Positions 58,516 through 64,000 of a stretch of 64,000 nt of DNA are shown here, one piece after another. The stretch is from Nocardia goodfellowii (GTDB taxonomy: Bacteria; Actinomycetota; Actinomycetes; Mycobacteriales; Mycobacteriaceae): assembly GCF_017875645.1 (NCBI RefSeq), contig NZ_JAGGMR010000001.1:5084001-5148000 (forward strand), read 5' to 3'. Both the position numbers and the translations under genes were made by a program. The notes beneath the pieces are model-generated. The model searched no databases. It worked only from the letters and a program-made list of their open reading frames with translations, and was not told the DNA's origin. Every line of letters starts with the position of its first letter. The first letter of the stretch is position 1.

Positions 58516-60348
58516 CTACTTCATGTCGATGACGTTGGCCGGGGCGTCCTTCTCATACAGCGAGGCGATCTCCGCGCCGTACTTGGCCGCGATCGGATTG
58601 CGCTTGAGTTTCATGGTCGGGGTGAGCTCCTCGCCGCCCGGCTCCCACGGCTGCGGAACCACGGTGAAGCGCTTGATCTGCTCCACCCGCGACAGCTTCC
58701 GGTTGCCCGCCTCGACGGCCGCGCGCACCTCGTCCAGGATCTCCTTGCGGGTGGACAGCGCGGCGAGATCGTCGCCGGGGACGTCCAGCGCCTTGGCTCG
58801 CAGGGCGGCGGTGTCGGGATCGAGGGTGATCAGCGCGCCGATGTAGGGCTTGGCCTCACCGATCGCGACGACCTGACCGATCAGCGAGGACGCCGACTTC
58901 ACCGAGTTCTCGATATTGGTGGGGGACAGGTTCTTCCCCGCCTCGTTGATGATCAGTTCCTTCTTGCGGTCCACGATGCGCACGTAGCCGTCGGCGTCGA
59001 TGGTGGCGACGTCACCGGTGTGCAGCCAGCCGTCGTCGTCGATGGCTTCCTTGGTCTTCTCGGCCTGCTTGCGGTAGCCGGGAGTGACGATCGGGCCGCG
59101 GCACAGCAGTTCGCCGTCCTCGCCCAAGCGCAGCTCGAGCCCGTCGACCGCGCGGCCGACCGAGCCGGGGCGCGGCTTGTTCAGTTCGGTGTAGGTGCCG
59201 ACGCCGGTGGTCTCGGACATGCCCCAGACCTCGGTGACGGTGAACCCGAGACCGAGGTAGTACTCGAGGGTTTCCGGCGGGATCGCGGCCGCACCGGAGG
59301 CGGCGACCTTGAGGTTGTCCATGCCCAGGGCGGCGCGCAGCTTCGACAGCACGAGCGTGTCCGCGACCTTGTACTGCAGGCCGAGCACCGGGCCGCGGCT
59401 CTTGCCGGCCAGGTCGGCGCGGGCAGCCGCGATGCCGGTCTCGATCGCCCAGTTGGCCAGCTTCTTCTTCACTGGGCTCGGCTCGGTGGACAGCTTGCCG
59501 TCGATACCGGCCTTGATCTTCTGCCACACCCGCGGCACACCGAAGAACACGGTCGGGCGGGCGTCGGGCAGCGCGGCGGCGATCTCCCGCGGGTCCGGCA
59601 CGCAGGTGACGAGCATGCCGGTGAGCAGGCTGATGGCGTGTCCGGAGATGCGGTCGGCGACGTGCGCGGCCGGCAGGTAGGAGATGGCGCGATCGTCATA
59701 GCCGACCCGCAGCGGACCATTGACCAGCGCGATGATCTGAGCCAGCACATTGCGGTGGGTGATCTCCACGCCCTTGGACGGGCCGGTGGTGCCGGAGGTG
59801 TAGATCAGCGTGGCCAGGTCGCCGGGGTTCACGGCTTTCCAGGACTCGTCGAAGTCGAAGTCCAGCAGCGGATCCGCCTCCACGGCCGTCAGGTCGAGCG
59901 CGCCCTCGGCGGGGCCGTCGACGAGCACGATGTGCTCGAGTTCCACGCCCGCGGCCCGGATGGTCGCCAGGAAGGCGCGCTCGGTGATCACGACCTTGTT
60001 CTCGGCATTGCTGAACAGATGCGTGATCTGCTCGGGCGAGCTGGTGTTGTAGATGGAGAAGGGGGTGGCGCCCAGGTGCAGCGCGGCGGTGTCGACCAGG
60101 TTGAACTCCGGCCGGTTGGTGAGCATGATCCCGACGGTGTCGCCGTGGCCGATACCCAGCTTCGCCAGGCCCGCCGCGATGACCCGGACCCGGTCGCCGT
60201 ACTGCTGCCAGCTGATCTCGGTGGTGCCGCCGACCGTCCGCAACGCGATGGCGTCCGGCCGAAGCTTGATCGTCTCCTGGAATGCCTCGGGAACGGTATA
60301 GACCGTCTTGCCGGACTCGTGCGCGAAACCGATTTCTGTAGTGCTCAT
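58516..60348 (-). CDS. Long-chain fatty acyl-CoA ligase (FadD15-like)
   Basis: 610 residues. ANL superfamily: P-loop DLATLIYTSGTTGPSKGVEITHRN, EVWGMSETTGVGTYTE, GELLCRGPIVTPGYRKQAEKTKEAIDDDGWLHTGDVATIDADGYVRIVDRKKELIINEAGKNLSPTNIEN, with the catalytic Lys in the C-terminal domain. It activates fatty acids to acyl-CoA via acyl-AMP. Sequence layout resembles mycobacterial FadD15 and plant-type long-chain ligases. A monocistronic gene with a 193-bp upstream gap that contains AT-rich stretches suited to a promoter (60480-60505). Confidence 0.95.
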   Translation of the reverse strand: MSTTEIGFAHESGKTVYTVPEAFQETIKLRPDAIALRTVGGTTEISWQQYGDRVRVIAAGLAKLGIGHGDTVGIMLTNRPEFNLVDTAALHLGATPFSIYNTSSPEQITHLFSNAENKVVITERAFLATIRAAGVELEHIVLVDGPAEGALDLTAVEADPLLDFDFDESWKAVNPGDLATLIYTSGTTGPSKGVEITHRNVLAQIIALVNGPLRVGYDDRAISYLPAAHVADRISGHAISLLTGMLVTCVPDPREIAAALPDARPTVFFGVPRVWQKIKAGIDGKLSTEPSPVKKKLANWAIETGIAAARADLAGKSRGPVLGLQYKVADTLVLSKLRAALGMDNLKVAASGAAAIPPETLEYYLGLGFTVTEVWGMSETTGVGTYTELNKPRPGSVGRAVDGLELRLGEDGELLCRGPIVTPGYRKQAEKTKEAIDDDGWLHTGDVATIDADGYVRIVDRKKELIINEAGKNLSPTNIENSVKSASSLIGQVVAIGEAKPYIGALITLDPDTAALRAKALDVPGDDLAALSTRKEILDEVRAAVEAGNRKLSRVEQIKRFTVVPQPWEPGGEELTPTMKLKRNPIAAKYGAEIASLYEKDAPANVIDMK

Positions 60349-60541
60349 ATTCCTGTTCCCGATAGCTCAGTGTGGAGAACCGTCCTCGAAGCGCCGTACC
60401 ACGGCTGACACAGTGTGCAGAAGGTTGCGTCATCAACTCACGGTGCGGCGCGTCATCGAGTGGCGCGGCTCACTTATCGTAGCCAAAGAAACAGTAAAGT
60501 GGCGTCCGTTACCCGGATGCCGGGTATTCCGGGACCGGGAT

Positions 60542-61303
60542 TCAGGCAGTAGGGCCGGTCGTCGCCGGATTCTTTTTCCGCAGCCAGGAGCGCCAACGCG
60601 GCAGCTCAGGGGCGGCGGCGGCGGTCTGCTCGTCCCAGGGGGCATCGAGAGACAGCGGTTCGAGGGTCGCGGTGTCCTGCAGCGCCGCTTCGAGCGGGAT
60701 CCAATGCCGGCGGTGCCGCCGTTTGGCTTCCAGATATTTGCGGGCACGCTCGCTGCGAGCCTGCGTGCCCAGCGGCACCGGCCGCACCGCGAGCCCGGCC
60801 GACTCCAGTGCTTGCACCTTGTCCGGATTGTTGGTGAGCAGGCGCACCGAGTCGACGCCGAACGCACCGGACAACAGGTCGGCGAGCGCGCGGGCCGCCA
60901 GCTTGTAGCACCGCGCGTCCTCCGGATAGCCGAGGCTGTGATAGCTGGTGAAGGTGTCCTCCCCGGACAGTTCGGTCCGCCGCAGTCCTCGCGCCTTCGC
61001 GATCAGCCCGACGCCGCGACCCTCCTGCTCGAGGTAGACCAAGACGCCGGACCCTTCGTCCTGGATCATGTCCATGGCCATGTCCAGCTCGGGGCCGCAG
61101 TCGCAATCGTCGGACCGCAAAGCGTCGCCGTAGAGGCAGCGGGAATGCACCCGCACCAGACAGCCGGCACCGGGCTCCCCGAAAACCAGAAGATAGCCAC
61201 CGTCGCATTCGGCAGGCAACTCCTGGACTCGGACCTGCAAATCGCGACCCTTGCGGGTCAGCGTGTGTGCGGTTTCCGCGAGGATCCCGGCGTCAGTGTT
61301 CAA
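60542..61303 (-). CDS. ribA: GTP cyclohydrolase II
   Basis: 253 residues if TTG 61303 is the start, chosen because GGAGGAG (61312-61306) lies just upstream; ATG 61357 has no ribosome site and is the alternative. RibA features: zinc-binding CLYGDALRSDDCDCGPELDMAM (three Cys), GVLVYLEQEGRGVGLIAKARGL (catalytic Arg), DARCYKLAARALADLLSG and VRLLTNNPDKVQALESAG. It opens GTP to the first riboflavin precursor. It is free-standing, without the RibB domain, and has an unusual basic C-terminal tail (KRRHRRHW ... RSWLRKKN). A second copy of ribA-type activity outside the window is likely, as no other riboflavin genes are adjacent. Confidence 0.9.
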   Translation of the reverse strand: MNTDAGILAETAHTLTRKGRDLQVRVQELPAECDGGYLLVFGEPGAGCLVRVHSRCLYGDALRSDDCDCGPELDMAMDMIQDEGSGVLVYLEQEGRGVGLIAKARGLRRTELSGEDTFTSYHSLGYPEDARCYKLAARALADLLSGAFGVDSVRLLTNNPDKVQALESAGLAVRPVPLGTQARSERARKYLEAKRRHRRHWIPLEAALQDTATLEPLSLDAPWDEQTAAAAPELPRWRSWLRKKNPATTGPTA

Positions 61304-61480
61304 TGCTCCTCCGATGTAGTGATGGGATGAAAAAGTCTGGGGCAGAGCGGAAAACATCCGGCGCGGGATGCCTGGCCGGAGCGAGACGGTGTGGAGTGAC
61401 GATAGCGACCGACTATCGAACGTGTCGAGGCGACCACCTGCGACGGCACTCGGCCGACCCGTTTGCTGTGACGGCCATGG

Positions 61481-63028
61481 TCAGTTCCCCTCGGTGCCGT
61501 TCGCGGGGAAGCGCGCGATGCGGTCGATCTCCTCGGCGAGCGGCATGGCGTCGGCGACGTCGCTGAACGACTGTGTGGCCGCCATCGCGGCCGTGGCCCA
61601 GGCGAAATCGTCTCGATCCGCCGAGCGCTCGTTCGTCAGCAGCCGGGAGGCCAGGGCGGCGGCGAAAGCCGCACGGGCGCCGGGGGATTCGTCGAGCTGG
61701 GCGGCGATGGGGCGGGGGATGCGGTATTCGGTCTGCGCCGAGCGCGCGGCGCACTCGAAGCCTTCGACGGTGCAGACCGTGTCCACGCCCATAGCAAGGA
61801 GTTGCTGGGCCACCAGTTCCGCGTCCCCGGCCCGCCCGCCGCGGGTCGGCGACGTGGCGGCGCGCTCGCCCGGCGCGAGCAGACTGCTCAGTTCCCGGCG
61901 GGTTCCGATCAGGTAGTCGATCTGGCCGAAGTATTCGTACAGATACTGGGGGCGGTCCAGCGACGGTGTGGGTTGCACCAGCAGCCAGGGCGGATCCTGG
62001 GCCAACCGGACTGTCCGGAAGGCCTGCTCGATGACGGTGATGGGTTGTTCGAATGTCATCAGCAAGGCGTCGGATTCGATCAGCGCCTCGCGGGCCGCGG
62101 GATTGTTCAGGTCGTTCTCGCTGAGCCGGACGGCCGCATCGATGTTGCCGATGGTGCCGATCCCGCCGGTGCCGGTAATGATCATGGCCGCCACCGGAGT
62201 TCGCAACCCCGGCAACAATTTGACCAGTTCGGTATCGATCTTCTCCTCGCGTAACCGATGCAGGATGCGATGGCCGTAGACATCGTCTCCCACCGCGGTG
62301 AGCAGCCGCACCTGGTACCCGAGGCGGGCCGCGGCGACTGCCCGGTTGAGTCCTTTGCCGCCGATCCGTTCCTCGAACCGGCCGCGGGCCGGTGGGCCGC
62401 CCACGGTGGGCATGAGATCGGTGCGGTAGATGTGATCGATGACGGCGTCGCCGATCACGGTGACGACGCCCTTGGCCGTGCGTGAGGCGCGCTGCCGGAC
62501 GCCGATCTCGGTGGCCGTGGCGAGTCCGTAAGATGTTCCGCCGTAACTGGTTTCGCTGGCGAGCAGGCGTGCGAGCAGGGTGACGGCGTGGTGTTCACGC
62601 TTTTCCCGCAGCGATCGCACCGAGGGCGCCGCCGGGATCAGCTCGACGCCGAGATGGGTCAGCAGCGCTGCCCAGTTCTCGGTGAGGAACTCGCGCCGCT
62701 TGCCGAGGTCGGCGCCGTAGAACCGGCCCAGATCCACACCGTCGGGCGGATTCTCCGCCAGTAACTCGAGTGCCAGGGCGGCGTCGGCGATCAGGCGTTC
62801 GGTCGGCGGGAGTTGCCGGGCGAGGTCGCGCACCACCGACAGCACCGCCTGCTCCGGCTCCACACGATCGCGGTAGGCGCGTTTGCGGACCGCTTCCACC
62901 TCCAGCAGCGGGCCGATGTCGACGACGGAGGCGCGCAGGCGTGCCGCGCCGCCGACCAGGCCGCGATGCTTTCCCAGCCGGGTGAGAATGTTCTGCACCG
63001 CGGCGGCTCCTGAGTCCTGCGGTGCCAT
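61481..63028 (-). CDS. PfkB-fold protein with helical N-terminal domain and degenerate catalytic motif
   Basis: 515 residues. The N-terminal about 190 residues are a mainly helical domain I do not recognise. From about residue 205 it is ribokinase-like: VVTVIGDAVIDHIYRTDLMP, RFEERIGGKGLNRAVAAARLGYQVRLLTAVGDDVYG (sugar-binding GGKGxN intact). The second signature, normally DTxGAGDxF, reads DESPGARAAFAAALAS: GARA lies at 61670-61681 and the catalytic Asp is Ala453. The N-x-x-E motif also reads T-R-R-E. It may therefore bind a sugar or nucleotide without phosphorylating it, perhaps as a regulator. Its stop is 123 nt upstream of the ATG 61357 of the ribA frame. Divergent from small unknown genes. 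Confidence 0.85.
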   Translation of the reverse strand: MAPQDSGAAAVQNILTRLGKHRGLVGGAARLRASVVDIGPLLEVEAVRKRAYRDRVEPEQAVLSVVRDLARQLPPTERLIADAALALELLAENPPDGVDLGRFYGADLGKRREFLTENWAALLTHLGVELIPAAPSVRSLREKREHHAVTLLARLLASETSYGGTSYGLATATEIGVRQRASRTAKGVVTVIGDAVIDHIYRTDLMPTVGGPPARGRFEERIGGKGLNRAVAAARLGYQVRLLTAVGDDVYGHRILHRLREEKIDTELVKLLPGLRTPVAAMIITGTGGIGTIGNIDAAVRLSENDLNNPAAREALIESDALLMTFEQPITVIEQAFRTVRLAQDPPWLLVQPTPSLDRPQYLYEYFGQIDYLIGTRRELSSLLAPGERAATSPTRGGRAGDAELVAQQLLAMGVDTVCTVEGFECAARSAQTEYRIPRPIAAQLDESPGARAAFAAALASRLLTNERSADRDDFAWATAAMAATQSFSDVADAMPLAEEIDRIARFPANGTEGN

Positions 63029-63138
63029 AGCGCGATCCACTCCTGAGGTGGTCGGGGGGTTTGCTGGCGTATGGCGCTCACGATAGGCGGCATCTGCGTG
63101 TTTAGCCAGCCCGCGCGCGGTGAATTCCATATACGTCA

Positions 63139-63171
63139 TGACAATTGACGCCGACATGGTGGCAATTGTCA
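63139..63171. repeat. Inverted repeat TGACAATTG-N15-CAATTGTCA
   Basis: Perfect 9-bp arms (63139-63147 and 63163-63171), 33 bp overall, about 110-145 bp upstream of the PfkB-like ATG. The arms contain TTGACA-like hexamers on both strands, so it may be an operator covering divergent promoters. Confidence 0.6.
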
Positions 63172-63258
63172 AAGTAGTTGCAGCGATGGTCCTCTCGGCT
63201 CAGCCCACACCGGAGTCTTGGCGACATCGCCCCACCAGAAGCTCGGGAGGGTCTGGTG

Positions 63259-63345
63259 ATGAGAGTGGTTCTCGTGAAACGGCGCATCCGCCGACGCAGG
63301 CAGCACCGGCCCGATACCGAGCTGGAGCCGAACGTCCGAGGCTAG
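63259..63345 (+). CDS. Possible 28-residue Arg-rich peptide
   Basis: ATG with GGGAGG about 8 nt upstream; the product begins MRVVLVKRRIRRRRQ and ends in an acidic tail. Very short and of biased composition, so it could be chance in GC-rich DNA; the ribosome site is the main support. Confidence 0.3.
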   Translation: MRVVLVKRRIRRRRQHRPDTELEPNVRG

Positions 63346-63425
63346 GCGACGCCGCTTGGTTCGCCGCATTCCCACAGACACCTTGTCCTTGTCGACGCCG
63401 GGCCGCAATCAGCTTTCGGACTCAC

Positions 63426-63449
63426 CCGACCGACCGGTCTTACCGGTCG
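63426..63449. repeat. Imperfect dyad with CCGAC/GTCGG arms
   Basis: CCGACCGACCGGTCTTACCGGTCGG: ACCGGT occurs twice (one each side of CTT), giving arms CCGACCGGT and ACCGGTCGG. It lies about 60-80 bp upstream of the small gene at 63509 and may be a regulatory dyad. Confidence 0.35.
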
Positions 63450-63508
63450 GCGGATCCTTACGTACCCGACAGCGCACCGGTCGACGACACGCCTCTCGGG
63501 AGACAGCC

Positions 63509-63778
63509 GTGACGATCTACGCCAGCAGCCGGCATATGACCAGCAGCGTCACGCCGGATTGGGCTTGGCGGCCCAGTCGCTTCGCCGCGGAGCCGGCGTG
63601 GCGGCTGAGTTGGGAGCCGGACTCGTCGGTGCTGTACACCCGGGAACAAGCCCGGGCGGCAATGGAATTGCGCGAACTGCTGCACGCCGGCCTGGTCCCG
63701 GAACCCGCCGCTGAGCGGGGCCACCCGACCGCGACACCGGTGCGGCGGGTGTTCACCCGGCTGCATCTGCGGAGATAA
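63509..63778 (+). CDS. Small protein of unknown function
   Basis: 89 residues from GTG 63509, with GGGAGA (63498-63503) 5 nt upstream. Composition is Trp-rich near the N-terminus (DWAWRPSRFAAEPAWRLSWEPD), followed by a helix SVLYTREQARAAMELRELLHAG and a basic end. No membrane segment or known motif. First of at least three closely spaced genes (2-nt gap to the next), divergent from the PfkB-like gene. Confidence 0.6.
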   Translation: MTIYASSRHMTSSVTPDWAWRPSRFAAEPAWRLSWEPDSSVLYTREQARAAMELRELLHAGLVPEPAAERGHPTATPVRRVFTRLHLRR

Positions 63779-63780
63779 CC

Positions 63781-63984
63781 GTGCGGCGACATGTAACCGA
63801 ATATGCCCTGACCAGCGATATCACCACCGAAGTGCGGGAATGGATCTCCCGAAGATCCGCAGCACCCAGGCATTCCGGCACGACCGGATGGCACACCTTC
63901 GAGCCATCCGCTGCGCTGGACAACTCAGAATTCCGTCAGAGCGGCCCGTCATCGAGCCGCGGCACCCGGAGAGAGCCCCAATGA
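63781..63984 (+). CDS. Small hydrophilic protein of unknown function
   Basis: 67 residues from GTG, 2 nt after the preceding stop. The first half looks ordered (EYALTSDITTEVREWISRR); the second half is Ser/Arg-rich and probably disordered. Its TGA overlaps the ATG of the next gene (ATGA), so it belongs to a coupled small operon. Not recognised. Confidence 0.5.
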   Translation: MRRHVTEYALTSDITTEVREWISRRSAAPRHSGTTGWHTFEPSAALDNSEFRQSGPSSSRGTRREPQ

Positions 63985-64000
63985 TCCGTACCACCGAATG
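63981..64000 (+). CDS. Start of a gene cut by the window end
   Basis: ATG at 63981 overlaps the TGA of the previous gene; only MIRTTE is visible before the window ends. Identity cannot be told. Confidence 0.5.

Larger units (their letters stand above)
63029..63508. other. 480-bp intergenic region with a 9-bp inverted repeat and a possible tiny gene
   Basis: The longest stretch without a confident gene in the window. It carries an inverted repeat at 63139-63171 and one small open frame at 63259-63345. Repeated ACCGG/CCGGT words near 63430-63480 (CCGACCGGTCTTACCGGTCGGCGG) form a further imperfect dyad. I see no tRNA, riboswitch or terminator with confidence. Confidence 0.5.

Noticed and set aside
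1..64000. Mobile element, phage or CRISPR content
   Set aside because: No transposase, integrase, phage structural gene, att-type repeat or spaced direct-repeat array was found on reading either strand.

Overview
The window is high-GC actinobacterial DNA, most likely from a mycolate-containing genus of the Mycobacteriales such as Nocardia. The pointers are MMPL-type exporters, MlaE/YrbE permeases, a FadD-like ligase, an F420-type (DDN) reductase, many TetR/IclR/MerR/SARP regulators and a large NRPS. This is inferred from gene content, not from a marker gene. I see no rRNA, tRNA, CRISPR array, insertion sequence or integrase. Coding density is very high; the only stretch above 300 bp without a confident gene is about 63029-63508.

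Region by region. 1-5444: the 3' end of an NRPS (partial C, A with an inserted methyltransferase, T, TE) followed by an acyl-ACP thioesterase. 5452-9063: a PucR regulator divergent from a lone amino-acid-type binding lipoprotein, then a secreted protein. 9120-11270: a TetR/MFS efflux pair sharing a compact, apparently leaderless divergent promoter. 11365-12711: three small envelope proteins. 12714-20080: a sugar-acid/amino-sugar-acid catabolic locus (RidA, IclR and PfkB kinase on minus; PLP dehydratase-like enzyme, N-acyl-D-amino-acid deacylase, KDPG-type aldolase and GntP permease on plus). Together these could import and degrade an N-acylated 2-amino sugar acid such as N-acetyl-D-glucosaminate to pyruvate and glyceraldehyde-3-phosphate. 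20097-24074: an MMPL exporter in one operon with its own two-component system. 24187-28131: an FAD/NAD(P)-binding protein divergent from a LuxR-type regulator, and a P450. 28331-36125: a tightly overlapped operon joining an orphan YrbE permease pair (no Mce genes) to MoxR/DUF4129/DUF58 genes, an MprF-like DUF2156 transferase and an HD protein. 36204-38483: a second MMPL exporter with a TetR-like operator.

38492-50024 is the most striking part. A SARP activator is divergent from a translationally coupled operon (aldehyde dehydrogenase, acyl-CoA dehydrogenase, class III aminotransferase, SRPBCC protein, membrane protein, flavin reductase, DadA-like oxidase, flavin-dependent halogenase, antiporter, TetR). 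The operon promoter carries two 8-bp direct repeats 11 bp apart, ending 8 bp before a -10 box, which is the layout known for SARP activators. The window portion of this putative natural-product cluster has no PKS, NRPS or carrier protein. 50029-55075 adds a hydrolase/MerR pair, a polyprenyl synthase next to an MpaB/Lcp-family oxygenase, and a lipoprotein.

55126-61303 is mostly housekeeping: DDN-like reductase, AhpD-like protein, a 50-residue secreted peptide, M20 peptidase, PEBP protein, long-chain acyl-CoA ligase and GTP cyclohydrolase II. 61481-64000 holds a PfkB-fold protein whose catalytic GAGD motif reads GARA, divergent from a run of small unknown genes that continues past the window end. 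Several regulator promoters show a -10 box only 6-8 nt before the start codon, suggesting leaderless mRNAs.
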